Source of the DNA: Aquihabitans sp. G128
GTDB taxonomy: Bacteria > Actinomycetota > Acidimicrobiia > Acidimicrobiales > Iamiaceae
NCBI RefSeq assembly: GCF_019048865.1
Contig: NZ_CP077604.1
Coordinates: 4,340,001 to 4,404,000 of the forward strand
DNA length: 64,000 bases
Reading direction: 5' to 3'
The position numbers and the translations under genes are program-made. Position 1 is the first letter of the stretch. The number at the start of each line of letters is the position of its first letter. The notes under the pieces are model-generated. The model had not been told where the DNA came from, ran no database searches, and was given only the letters and a program-made list of their open reading frames with translations. Shown piece after piece: positions 47,219 through 56,772 of the stretch.

Positions 47219-48226
47219 GACCTACTGGATCGAGTCGGCGATCGTGCACTACGTGCCGCGCGGGAACTCTCAGGACGACACGATTGCGCTGGCGGACGCT
47301 CCGCTCGGGCTGACCGACGATCTTCGAAGCTACTTTCACCGCAAGATCGTCGAGAGCATCGACCGAAGCGGGGTGGCGGTCGTGGCTGACCCTGACGGCG
47401 ATCCGGTCGTTAGAAGCATGGTTGAGGGCATCACCTCGGATCCGGCCAGATTCGTCTCGTGCTCCCAGGTCTTGGCTCAGCGGCTCAACGTCGTGCAGTC
47501 CGCTCGGAACTCTGCGGGGCTCCTTACGGTCATCCGAGGGTCGATAGACGATGTCGCTTGCTGCTCGATCCTCAAGCTCGAGCGTGAACAGGGACTCAGG
47601 TTCGTGGTGGACGACCGCGATGGTCAGACAGTCGTCGACGTAGAGCTGCTCAAGAACCTCACACTCACGGACAAGACGAAGGTGTTCAAGACCTCGATCC
47701 TGCTATGCCCTACCGCTGGCGAGGAGCATGTCCGAGGTCGCGTCTCCGACGATCAGCGCGGCGAAGGCGGAGTCGCCCAGTTCTTCCTCAGCGGCTTCCT
47801 TGGCTGTGCCCTGGAGGAGAATCCCGCCGTTGTCACCATGGCCTTCGCCCGCGCGTTTCAGACCTTCCTCGATCGGGACGTACCGAACGTCGAGACGAAG
47901 GGCAGGTACCAGGTCGCTCTGCTTGCAGCGCTGCAGGACCAGTCTGCGGAAGTGCGCCCTGGAAGTTTTTGACGCAGAACGTCGATCCGCCTGACCGGCC
48001 GCAAGCCAGCTCCCGCTTTCGCGAGGCAGGCGTCGACCCGCGGATGCCCTTCCCGAAGGACACCACGATGGTGAAGGCCAACGGCTTTCGGCTCACCTTC
48101 GAATCCGGGATGGTCCTTGTTGGCAGTGCTGCCGACCTTGAGGAGCGGGTGGACCTGAGCCTGGCCGAGGCCAAGAGCCCGAAAGTGACGGTTGACGACC
48201 CCGTGAAGCGCCTTGAGGGTCGCTAG
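47208..48226 (+). CDS. Nucleoid-associated (YejK/NdpA-like) protein, frameshifted near 47968
   Basis: About 339 residues, close to the length of YejK. It starts TTG 47208 with GGGAAGG 6 nt upstream (MDLETYWIESAIVHYVPRGN). Family blocks are LTDDLRSYFHRKIVESIDRS and RGSIDDVACCSILKLEREQG. The frame stops at 47972 after PGSF, but the next frame continues LTQNVDPPDRPQ and MVKANGFRLTFESGMVLVGS to 48226, the expected ending. One T missing in the T5 run near 47968 restores it. In E. coli YejK binds nucleoids; here it precedes hsdM by 100 bp. Confidence 0.83.
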
Positions 48227-48325
48227 CCCGAGCAGCCAAGGCCGCTGGGCGCAGTACCGTGGCCGGGGCGCTGCGCAGGCCCCGTCAGTGCTGGGGGGGT
48301 CCCCGCAAGGACCTGAGGGAGACCG

Positions 48326-49867
48326 ATGATCACCGGCGAGCTGAAGTCCAAGATCGACGCCGTCTGGAACGACTTCTGGTCCGGCGGCATCTCGAACCCC
48401 CTCGAGGTGATGGACCAGCTCACCTACCTGCTCTTCATCAAGGGCCTCGACGAGGCCCAGACCCGCGCTGAGAACAAGGCCAACCGGCTCAAGCTGCCCA
48501 TCGAGAACCCGATCTTCCCCGACGGCGGCTACACCCCCGACGGGCTCAGCGAAGGCCGGCCCTACGACGACCTGCGCTGGAGCCGGTTCCGAAGCCTCCC
48601 GGCTGCCGAGATGCACGCCCTCGTCGACCGGTACGTCTTCCCGTTCATCCAGAGTCGAGCCGCCGGCAGCCACGGCCGGCACATGCGCGACGCCCGCCTC
48701 ACCATCTCCAAGCCTGCCCTTCTCCAGAAGGCCGTCGACGGCCTCGACGCCATCCCCATGGAAGACCGCGACACCAAGGGCGACGTCTACGAGTACATGC
48801 TCTCCAAGATCGCCTCGGCCGGCCAGAACGGCCAGTTCCGCACTCCCCGGCACATCATCCAGCTCATGGTCGAGATGACCGCCCCCACCCCCGGCGACGT
48901 CATCGTCGACCCCGCCTCGGGCACCTGCGGGTTCCTCGTCGCCGCCGCCGAGTACGTCAGCGACCACCACCCCGGCGTCCTGACCGACCCCGCCACCGCC
49001 AAGCACTTCCACGAGGCCATGTTCAACGGCTACGACTTCGACAGCACCATGCTGCGCATCGGGTCGATGAACATGCAGCTCCACGGCGTCCAGAACCCCG
49101 ACATCCGCTACAAGGACTCCCTCGCCCAGGAACACGCCGGCGACATCGAGGCCTACAGCCTCGTCCTTGCGAACCCTCCGTTCGCCGGAAGCCTCGACTA
49201 CGAGTCCACCGCCAAGGACCTCCTCCAGGTCGTCAAGACCAAGAAGACCGAGCTCCTCTTCCTCGCCCTCTTCCTACGGCTCCTCAAGCCCGGCGGCCGA
49301 GCGGCGGTCATCGTCCCAGACGGCGTCCTCTTCGGCTCCAGCAAAGCCCACAAGGAACTCCGCCGCATGCTCGTCGAGGACCAGAAGCTCGACGGAATCG
49401 TCTCGCTCCCCTCCGGCGTCTTCAAGCCCTACGCCGGCGTCTCCACCGCCATCCTCCTCTTCACCAAGACCAACAGCGGCGGCACCGACCACGTCTGGTT
49501 CTACGACCTCCAAGCCGACGGCCGCAGCCTCGACGACAAGCGAGCCCCTCTTCTCTCCGAGGACAAGCTCGGCGTCACCGCCACCCTCGCGGGCGACGAG
49601 CACGCCAGAAACAACCTCCCCGACGCCCTCGCACGCTGGAAGCAGCGCTATGGCGCAGAACTCGACCGAGCCCGTACCGACCAGTCGTTCAGCGCTACCA
49701 AGGCTGACATCGCGGCCAAGGACTACGACCTCTCCATCAACCGTTACAAGGAAATCGTCTACGAAGACCTCGAGTATCAGAGCCCAGCCAAGATACTTGA
49801 CGACTTGACCGCCATCGAGGAGGACATTGCCCGCGGTCTCGTCGCCCTCAAGGCGATGCTTGGATGA
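48326..49867 (+). CDS. hsdM: Type I restriction-modification DNA methylase subunit M
   Basis: N6-adenine methyltransferase of 513 residues. The N-terminal helical domain (LKSKIDAVWNDFWSGGISNP) contacts HsdS. The SAM site DPASGTCGF is at residues 195-203 and the catalytic motif NPPF at 283-286. It ends in a helical segment that binds S. GGGAG precedes ATG 48326. Overlaps hsdS by 4 nt (ATGA). With two M and one S it methylates one DNA target, protecting it from HsdR. Confidence 0.95.
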   Translation: MITGELKSKIDAVWNDFWSGGISNPLEVMDQLTYLLFIKGLDEAQTRAENKANRLKLPIENPIFPDGGYTPDGLSEGRPYDDLRWSRFRSLPAAEMHALVDRYVFPFIQSRAAGSHGRHMRDARLTISKPALLQKAVDGLDAIPMEDRDTKGDVYEYMLSKIASAGQNGQFRTPRHIIQLMVEMTAPTPGDVIVDPASGTCGFLVAAAEYVSDHHPGVLTDPATAKHFHEAMFNGYDFDSTMLRIGSMNMQLHGVQNPDIRYKDSLAQEHAGDIEAYSLVLANPPFAGSLDYESTAKDLLQVVKTKKTELLFLALFLRLLKPGGRAAVIVPDGVLFGSSKAHKELRRMLVEDQKLDGIVSLPSGVFKPYAGVSTAILLFTKTNSGGTDHVWFYDLQADGRSLDDKRAPLLSEDKLGVTATLAGDEHARNNLPDALARWKQRYGAELDRARTDQSFSATKADIAAKDYDLSINRYKEIVYEDLEYQSPAKILDDLTAIEEDIARGLVALKAMLG

Positions 49868-51045
49868 GAGCTGCCTGGACGACCACGACCCTTGGTGAGA
49901 TCGCCCAGATTGTCTCCGGCGCCACTCCGAAAACCACCGTCCCCGAGTATTGGGACGGAGGCATTCCCTGGGCGACCCCGAGGGATCTAAGTGACTTGGA
50001 GGGAGCTACAATCAGCGCTACGCCGAGGACTCTCTCGGAGTCCGGTCTTCGGAGCTGCACTGCCTCCCTTCTTCCTGTTGGATCGGTACTCTTGAGTTCC
50101 AGGGCTCCGATTGGGCATGTTGCGATCAACACGGTTCCCATGGCGACGAATCAAGGGTTCAAGAGCTTCATTCCGCATCCGTCGGTCGTTGACGCTAACT
50201 TCCTCTACTGGTGGCTCAAGCGCAACCGGCCGCTCCTCGAGTCGTTGGGCAACGGCGCCACGTTCAAGGAACTGTCAAAGAGAGTCACGGCGGGGATCCC
50301 TATTGACCTCCCGCCGATCGTTGAGCAGCGACGGATCGCGTCCGTACTGGACGCGGCCAGCTCGCTGCGAGCGAAGCGCTTCCAGGCTCTCGTCAAGTTT
50401 GACACCCTGGTGGAAGCCATCTTCTTCAAAACGTTCGGCACACCCGGAGTAAACCCAAAGGGGTACGAGGTTGTGCCGATGGTCGAACTCGTCGACGCCC
50501 ACCGTCCGATCACATACGGGATCCTGAAGCCTGGCGACGACGTCGCTGCGGGTGTCCCCTATGTCCGAGTGGTCGACATGATTGACCACTCCATCGACGT
50601 CAGCCGACTCCGCAGGACCACGCCCGAGATCTCCCAGCAATACAAGCGTTCGCTGCTCGCTCGAGACGATCTCGTGATGTCGATCCGGGGACACGTCGGT
50701 AGATTGGCGATCGTCGGGGACGATGCTGTGGGGGCCAACATCACACAGGACACGGCGCGCTTGGCCATTAGTCGAGCGAATCCGCGCTACGTACTGGAAT
50801 GCTTGCGGACACCCGATCTCCAGCGGTGGATGAGTGGCTTCACCAAGGGCGCTGCGGTTCGAGGCATCAACCTGACGGATGTGAAAAGGATCCCCGTACC
50901 CCTGCCTCCGCGCTCTGAACAGGACCTTTTCGCTGAGCAAGCACTCGAAGCGCAGGGGCAGCGGGCGGCGCATCTGGCGTCGCAGCGCAAGCTGGATGTG
51001 CTCTTTGCCTCCTTGCAGCAGCGTGCGTTCCGAGGCGAGCTGTGA
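49864..51045 (+). CDS. hsdS: Type I restriction-modification specificity subunit S
   Basis: DNA-recognition subunit of 393 residues with two target recognition domains (about 1-150 and 190-345) joined by helices. Domain 1 shows the usual opening (WTTTTLGEIAQIVSGATPKT, YWDGGIPWATPRDL) and ends LPPIVEQRRIASVLDAASSL; domain 2 opens VPMVELVDAHRPITYGILKP and ends IPVPLPPRSEQDLFAEQALE. Third codon positions are more mixed than in neighbours, common for frequently exchanged S genes. Its target cannot be read from sequence. Overlaps hsdM and hsdR by 4 nt each. Confidence 0.93.
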   Translation: MRAAWTTTTLGEIAQIVSGATPKTTVPEYWDGGIPWATPRDLSDLEGATISATPRTLSESGLRSCTASLLPVGSVLLSSRAPIGHVAINTVPMATNQGFKSFIPHPSVVDANFLYWWLKRNRPLLESLGNGATFKELSKRVTAGIPIDLPPIVEQRRIASVLDAASSLRAKRFQALVKFDTLVEAIFFKTFGTPGVNPKGYEVVPMVELVDAHRPITYGILKPGDDVAAGVPYVRVVDMIDHSIDVSRLRRTTPEISQQYKRSLLARDDLVMSIRGHVGRLAIVGDDAVGANITQDTARLAISRANPRYVLECLRTPDLQRWMSGFTKGAAVRGINLTDVKRIPVPLPPRSEQDLFAEQALEAQGQRAAHLASQRKLDVLFASLQQRAFRGEL

Positions 51046-54000
51046 GCGGGTCGCAGTTCTCGTTCCTCGAGGTGGAGTTCAGCGACCAGTTCGTGCTGGC
51101 GGAGTGGGCGGAGCGGCATGCGTTGTCGGATCCGGGGCCGGCGGTCATCCATGCTCGGAAGGCGTTGGAGTCCGGGGTCAAGTGGATGTTCGAACACGAC
51201 CGGGCGCTGCCACGGCCGTGGGAGGACAAGCTCAACGCGTACGTGAACGAGCCGGCGTTCAAGGACCTCGCGAACGGGCTGGTGTACAAAGCGGCAAAGA
51301 AGATCCAGCGAGCGGGCAACGCTGCGGTCCACGAGTCGAAGGAGCCGACGCAGCTCGAGGCGGTCGAGGTGATCTCGGCGCTGTTCCAGTTCTGCTTCTT
51401 CCTCGCCTTCACCTACGGGCGCACCACCAAGCCCGACCCGACCGTGAAGTTTGACCCCCGGGCGCTTCCCCGGCCGGGAACCAGCGAGCAGGTGTCGCTC
51501 AAGGAGCGCCAAGAGCTCGAGCAGCGGCTGGCCGACGAGGCGCACAACAACGCACGCGCCCGCCAACGGGTAGCGGAGCTGTCCAACACCGTCGAGGAGC
51601 TCGAAGCAAAGCACGCGGCGCTCATCGAGGAGGTCGCCGCGGCCAAGAAGGCCGCTGCCGCAGCAGCGGTGCCCATCGAGGCGCACGACTGGTCAGAGCT
51701 CGAAACCCGCCGGTACAAGATCGACGCACTCTTGGCCGAGGCCGGCTGGATGCTGACCGCGGGCCGCGACCGTGAGTTCGAGGTGCACGGGATGCCCTCG
51801 GGGTCCGGGGTCGGGTTCGTCGACTACGTGCTGTGGGGCGACGACGGGCTGCCGCTGGCGATCGTCGAGGCCAAGAAGACCTTGACCTCGCCGCTGACCG
51901 GGCAGCAGCAGGCGAAGCTCTACGCCGACTGCCTGGAGCAGATGACCGGGCAGCGGCCGGTCATCTTCTACTCGAACGGCTACGAGCACTGGCTGTGGGA
52001 CGACACCCGCTTCGCTCCCCGCTCGGTGCAGGGGTTCCTGACCAAGGACGAGCTGGCGCTCCTCATCCAGCGCCGCACCTCCACGGTCCCGCTGGCGTCT
52101 CTCGTCATCGACGACGAGATCGTCGAGCGCTACTACCAGCGGCGGGCCATCCAGGCGATCAGCGAACGCTTCGAGATCGACAAGCAGCGCAAGTCGCTGT
52201 TGGTGATGGCCACCGGCGCCGGCAAGACCCGGACCGTCATCGCCCTCGTCGACCTGCTCATGCGGGCCGGGCTGGTGAAACGGGTCCTCTTCTTGGCCGA
52301 CCGCACCGCGCTGGTGAACCAGGCCGTGAACGCCTTCAAGCAGCACCTGCCCGACTCGGCTCCGGTGAACCTGGTGACCGAGCCCAACGAGACCGGCCGG
52401 GTGTACCTGTCCACGTACCAGACGATGGTCGGCAAGATCGACCAGTACCGGCCCGACGGCACCCGCCGGTTCGGGGTCGGGTACTTCGACCTTGTGGTGA
52501 TCGACGAGGCCCACCGGTCCGTGTACCGCAAGTACCGGGGCATCTTCGACTACTTCGACGCGCTCCTGGTCGGCCTCACCGCCACCCCGAAGGACGAGGT
52601 GGACAAGAACACCTACGACCTCTTCGACCTCGAGACCGGCGTCCCCACCGGCGCGTACGCCCTCGACGACGCCATCGACGATGGCTTCCTGGTCCCGCCC
52701 CGGGGCGTGTCGATCGAGACCAAGTTCCTCCGCAGCGGCATCCGCTACGCAGACCTGAGCGAGGAGGAGCGGGACGTCTGGGACGAGCTCGAGTGGGGCG
52801 AGGACGAGGACGGCAACCCGCTCGACCCACCCGAGCAGGTCGACGCTGCCGCTCTGAACAAGTTCCTGTTCAATGAGGACACCGTCGACAAGGTCCTCGA
52901 GCGGGTGATGACCGACGGCATCAAGGTCGCCGGTGGTGACCGGCTGGGCAAGACCATCATCTTCGCCAAGAATCAGCGCCACGCCGACTACATCTACGAG
53001 CGGTTCGTCGCCAACTACCCGCACCTCGACAACGGCAACTTCGCCCGGGTCATCACACACAGCGTGAAGTACGGCCAGAGCCTGATCGACGACTTCTCGA
53101 TCCAGGACAAGGCCCCGCACATCGCCATCTCGGTCGACATGCTCGACACCGGCATCGACGTCCCCGAGGTCGTCAACCTCGTCTTCTTCAAGCTGGTCCG
53201 CTCCAAAACCAAGTTCTGGCAGATGATCGGTCGCGGCACCCGTCTCTGCCCGAACCTGTTCGGCCCCGGCGAAGAGCCCGAAAACCACAAGACCCACTTC
53301 AACGTCTTCGATTTCTGCCAGAACCTCGAGTACTTCAGCCAGCCCCTCGTGCCCGCCGAGGGCTCTGGCGGCACACCGCTCAGCGAGCTGATCTTCCAGA
53401 CCCGCCTCGAGCTCATCCAGACCTTCGACAGCATCCATGCCCACGACGATGAGCGGGCCGCCGTCGCCCAGGTGCTGCGCACTGCGATCGCGTCTATGAA
53501 CCCGAACAACTTCCTCGTCAGACCGCACCTCGAACTGGTCGAGAGGTTCCGGCAGGACCAGCCATGGGACACCCTCACCGTCGGCGACCTCGCTGCGCTC
53601 GCCGATCGGGTCGCCAAGCTCCCCGCCGAGCTCGACTCCGAGCACGAAGACGCCAAGCGCTTCGACGTGCTCCTGCTCAACGCGCAACTCGGCGTCCTAC
53701 GAGGCGAGCCCTTCGAGCGCCAACGCCGGAAGATCATGGCCATCGCCGGGGCGCTCGAGGACCAGCAAGCCATCCCCGTCATCGCCGCCCAACTTGAGCT
53801 CATCCAAGACATCCAGCACGACGAATGGTGGCTCTACGTCAGCTACCCGATGCTCGAAGAGGTCCGCAAGAGGCTCCGCCTCCTCGTGCAGCTGATCGAG
53901 CGGTCAAGGAAGGGCGTGCTCTACTCCGACTTCCAGGACGTCATCGGCGAGACCACGAGCATCGACCTCCCCGGCACCGGCGGCACCAGCGCCGGGAGCA

Positions 54001-54470
54001 CCGAATTCCTCCAGTTCCGCAAGAAGGCCGAACACTTCCTCAAAGATCACCTCGCGGACGACGTCGTCGCCAAGGTCCGCTCCGGCGCACCGCTCACCGA
54101 CGCCGACCTCGCCGAGCTCCAACGCATCCTCGTCGCCGCCGGCATCGGAGACGACGCAACCTTCGCCGCCGCCAGCAGCAAGGCCGGTAGCTTCGGCCGC
54201 TTCGTCCGATCTCTCGTCGGGCTCGACCGCAACGCCGCCAAGCTCGCTTTCGCCGACTTCCTCGACGACAAGCGCTACAGCAAGAACCAGATCGAGTTCG
54301 TGAACCTCATCATCAACGAGCTCACCGAACGAGGCCTCGTCGAAGCCGCCCGCGTCTACGAGACCCCCTACGACGGCCTCGCCCCCCAAGGCCCCGAAGC
54401 GATCTTCGTCGAAGCCGACCTCGACAAGCTCTTCGCCACCCTCGACGACCTCACAGCCTCGGCGGGCTAG
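51042..54470 (+). CDS. hsdR: Type I restriction-modification endonuclease/helicase subunit R
   Basis: Translocating nuclease of 1142 residues, the usual size. Residues 1-130 form a DUF4145-like helical domain and 155-205 a coiled coil. The nuclease core has Asp261 (FVDYVL) and the E-x-K pair at 276-278 (VEAKK). Helicase motifs follow: Walker A ATGAGKT at 390-396, DEAH box in VVIDEAHRSVYRKY, TATPK, and the late motif GRGTRLCPNLF. GTG 51042 overlaps hsdS by 4 nt. It pulls DNA past the complex and cuts unmethylated DNA at a distance. Confidence 0.95.
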   Translation: MSGSQFSFLEVEFSDQFVLAEWAERHALSDPGPAVIHARKALESGVKWMFEHDRALPRPWEDKLNAYVNEPAFKDLANGLVYKAAKKIQRAGNAAVHESKEPTQLEAVEVISALFQFCFFLAFTYGRTTKPDPTVKFDPRALPRPGTSEQVSLKERQELEQRLADEAHNNARARQRVAELSNTVEELEAKHAALIEEVAAAKKAAAAAAVPIEAHDWSELETRRYKIDALLAEAGWMLTAGRDREFEVHGMPSGSGVGFVDYVLWGDDGLPLAIVEAKKTLTSPLTGQQQAKLYADCLEQMTGQRPVIFYSNGYEHWLWDDTRFAPRSVQGFLTKDELALLIQRRTSTVPLASLVIDDEIVERYYQRRAIQAISERFEIDKQRKSLLVMATGAGKTRTVIALVDLLMRAGLVKRVLFLADRTALVNQAVNAFKQHLPDSAPVNLVTEPNETGRVYLSTYQTMVGKIDQYRPDGTRRFGVGYFDLVVIDEAHRSVYRKYRGIFDYFDALLVGLTATPKDEVDKNTYDLFDLETGVPTGAYALDDAIDDGFLVPPRGVSIETKFLRSGIRYADLSEEERDVWDELEWGEDEDGNPLDPPEQVDAAALNKFLFNEDTVDKVLERVMTDGIKVAGGDRLGKTIIFAKNQRHADYIYERFVANYPHLDNGNFARVITHSVKYGQSLIDDFSIQDKAPHIAISVDMLDTGIDVPEVVNLVFFKLVRSKTKFWQMIGRGTRLCPNLFGPGEEPENHKTHFNVFDFCQNLEYFSQPLVPAEGSGGTPLSELIFQTRLELIQTFDSIHAHDDERAAVAQVLRTAIASMNPNNFLVRPHLELVERFRQDQPWDTLTVGDLAALADRVAKLPAELDSEHEDAKRFDVLLLNAQLGVLRGEPFERQRRKIMAIAGALEDQQAIPVIAAQLELIQDIQHDEWWLYVSYPMLEEVRKRLRLLVQLIERSRKGVLYSDFQDVIGETTSIDLPGTGGTSAGSTEFLQFRKKAEHFLKDHLADDVVAKVRSGAPLTDADLAELQRILVAAGIGDDATFAAASSKAGSFGRFVRSLVGLDRNAAKLAFADFLDDKRYSKNQIEFVNLIINELTERGLVEAARVYETPYDGLAPQGPEAIFVEADLDKLFATLDDLTASAG

Positions 54471-54517
54471 TCCCTCTACCCCGGACAGGACCGCATGGGC
54501 TTGCTATGCCTCGCACT

Positions 54518-55864
54518 TCAGCCCGTGACCGCAGCCAGCTCAGACGGGGCCAACCGTTGCCGCGTAGAAGCTCGGCCATCGCTGAAGGTGACACCCTCGC
54601 CCTCGAGCGCTTCTCGCTGGGTCCGGCGGTCGGTGGGGTCTGACCAGGCGAAGTTGGGGCGAGGGCGGCCGTCGGATCCCAACACGCGCTGGGCGTTCGG
54701 GCAGTCGGGGCAGTTGGCAATGTGCTGGCCCAAGGGCTGTGCTGCCGTCCCCATCTGGGCTGCGAGGTCGCCGTATGTGGTCCACCGGCCAGTCGGGAGC
54801 GCGGCCATGGCTGCGTGGAGCGGACCCCAGTCAAACGCGCCTCCAGCCGCAGGACCGGCGGCTTCGACCAACGACCGGCCGTCCGGCAACACCCACCATT
54901 CCGGGCCTCGGACCGAGCGGGTCACACCGACGGCCGCAAGGGCGATGTTGACAAGGGCCGTAGGGCGATACCGCTCGCCGTTGACCGCCCACTCGATTGG
55001 GGCACGAGAGTCGTTGCGCCATACGGCGCGAGCCCGGTCCGGGTTGTCCGCCAACCATGCCTCGATTTCGGACCTCGTCGATGCATCGACACTGGTGGTC
55101 GGGCGCATCACCAGCTCGGTGCCGTCGGCAATCTGCCCGGAGCGCACCAGGCGGACCACGGTGCTCCCTTCGCGACGTCGGCGCTGCTTGGCGTCCACCG
55201 TGTCGTTGACGCGGCTCGGACTAACCAGCAACTCCTCCACCTCAGGCAACGGGTAGAGCTGCGAGACGGTGACGATCGTCCGATCTTCGAAGACTCGGTA
55301 CGCCTGCACCGACTGGAGCGTGATGTGCACGCCCATCTGGTTCAGCCAGTGGACCGTTGAGGTCACAACCGGCGGGAATGAACCCGCGACCAGAACGATG
55401 CGCGGCTGGCTCAACACTTCAGCATCGAGTTCGACGACCCAGTCGAGAAGCGTCGCTCGAGCTTCGTCCTCCTCGACGGCGCTGCCCGTGCGCTGCCGCA
55501 GGGAACGAGCCAACTGTTCGACCAGGTCATCCTCCGTGAATCGTGAGGCCAACGCTGCGTACTTGATGGCTTGCATCTCGACGGTCTCGGGCGCCTTGTC
55601 TCGCTTGAGCTCAGCCACCACAAGGCGGCCGTCGCGATCGATGCCGAGTACGTCGAGGCGGTCTCGTTCACGGTCGCCAGTTGAGGAGCGCCAGCGGTCG
55701 TACTCGAAGGTGATCACCAGCACGTCAGGACCCAAGATCTCCGGATGGGCGATCACCCACTCCTGAAGGTCATCACGCTCTCGCAGCCCTGCGTCCGACA
55801 ACGAGATCGGCGTTGCCGGCACCGCCGTCGCCCCATCCACCGTGTACACCCGCTCACCCGACAC
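54518..55864 (-). CDS. Three-part protein: NucS-like nuclease, RAMA-like middle, alkyltransferase-like domain
   Basis: Protein of 448 residues. Residues 25-110 carry a NucS/PD-(D/E)xK nuclease fold with Asp71 and the E-x-K at 85-87 (LDVLGIDRDGRLVVAELKRD). Residues 235-335 (REGSTVVRLVRSGQIADGTE, APIEWAVNGERYRPTALV, RGPEWWVLPDGRSLVE) resemble the RAMA domain linked to modified-base systems. Residues 355-430 match the DNA-binding half of O6-alkylguanine transferases (TGRWTTYGDLAAQMGT, QRVLGSDGRP, EGEGVTF) but Ala391 replaces the acceptor Cys. It converges on hsdR, 47 bp away. It may bind or cut altered DNA; I know no named family. Confidence 0.8.
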   Translation of the reverse strand: MSGERVYTVDGATAVPATPISLSDAGLRERDDLQEWVIAHPEILGPDVLVITFEYDRWRSSTGDRERDRLDVLGIDRDGRLVVAELKRDKAPETVEMQAIKYAALASRFTEDDLVEQLARSLRQRTGSAVEEDEARATLLDWVVELDAEVLSQPRIVLVAGSFPPVVTSTVHWLNQMGVHITLQSVQAYRVFEDRTIVTVSQLYPLPEVEELLVSPSRVNDTVDAKQRRRREGSTVVRLVRSGQIADGTELVMRPTTSVDASTRSEIEAWLADNPDRARAVWRNDSRAPIEWAVNGERYRPTALVNIALAAVGVTRSVRGPEWWVLPDGRSLVEAAGPAAGGAFDWGPLHAAMAALPTGRWTTYGDLAAQMGTAAQPLGQHIANCPDCPNAQRVLGSDGRPRPNFAWSDPTDRRTQREALEGEGVTFSDGRASTRQRLAPSELAAVTG

Positions 55865-56009
55865 TGCCGCTCCCCGGATCGATTCGCCGTCAGGGTACGC
55901 AGTCGCGCATTCACGAGCAGCCTTCAGCGTGCAATCGACAGCTCAGAGTGTGCGAACGGACTCAGCGGATGGATCAGGGCCGCGCGCTCTTCGTCCGGAC
56001 GCCTGCCGG

Positions 56010-56654
56010 TCAGCCCCCGAGGCTGTGGGCGAGGGTGGTGGCGGAGTCCCTGGTGAGGTTGCCGGTGATAGTGAAGGTCTCGCTGGCGAGGTCGGGGCCG
56101 TTGACGGCGGGGGCGGAGAGGACCTTGCCGTCGACCACGATGGCGATGGCGCCGTGCTCGTAGCTGGACGGGGCCGGGCAGGTCGCGCCGCCTTGGTAGC
56201 AGGCGTTGAACGTGTCGTTGGCCTGGTCGATCTTGGAGCGGCGGACGGTCACGGCCACGCTCCACTCGTTCTGGAGGGTGGCTTCGGCCGTGGCCAGGTC
56301 CTCACCGGTGAAGCCCACGGGGCCGACGGCGTAGCAGAGCGCCCCGTCCTCGCTCAGCAGCCGGTCGCCGGCGTCACCCACGGAGTCACACGTGCCGTTC
56401 ACCGGCGCACCGACCGCCAGCACGGGCCGGAAGTCGAGCTGGATCTTCTGGGCGGCGATGGTGGTCTCCGACTCGGGCGGGGTGCTGGTGGTGGTCGTCG
56501 AGCTCGTTGTAGAGCTCGTGGTCGAGGTGCTCGTCGAGCTGCGCCCCGACGTCGTCGTCGACCCGGGGTCGCGGTCGCTGGAACCGCCCGAGGAGCACCC
56601 GGCGGCCAGCACCGCCACCAGACCTGCTGCCGCCATGACCTTGCTGATGCCCAC
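56010..56654 (-). CDS. Lipoprotein with SecDF P1-head-like domain
   Basis: Exported lipoprotein of 214 residues with lipobox AAGC near residue 19 and a long Ser/Thr linker (STSTSTTSSTTSSTTTTSTP). The C-terminal domain (YEHGAIAIVVDGKVLSAPAV, then FTITGNLTRDSATTLAHSLG) matches the head subdomain of SecDF P1, although no membrane helices follow, so it is not SecD. Such truncated proteins are frequent in actinobacteria and their role is unknown. First of three minus-strand genes with related linkers. Confidence 0.82.
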   Translation of the reverse strand: MGISKVMAAAGLVAVLAAGCSSGGSSDRDPGSTTTSGRSSTSTSTTSSTTSSTTTTSTPPESETTIAAQKIQLDFRPVLAVGAPVNGTCDSVGDAGDRLLSEDGALCYAVGPVGFTGEDLATAEATLQNEWSVAVTVRRSKIDQANDTFNACYQGGATCPAPSSYEHGAIAIVVDGKVLSAPAVNGPDLASETFTITGNLTRDSATTLAHSLGG

Positions 56655-56772
56655 CGTTCGCCTCCGGTCCTCGGGGCGTCGTGGCCGGTGGCCACCGTTG
56701 CTCCGCCGTCGAGGTCTTCACCTTGCCAGACGGCACTGACCACCCCCCGGACGCCACGCCCAGCGCCAGCGA

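Noticed and set aside
54518..55864. A classical MGMT repair enzyme
   Set aside because: The MGMT-like domain lacks the PCHRV cysteine and is fused to a nuclease-like region, so it is not annotated as ogt.
56010..56654. SecD translocase subunit
   Set aside because: Only the P1-head-like domain is present, on a lipoprotein of 214 residues with no membrane helices.
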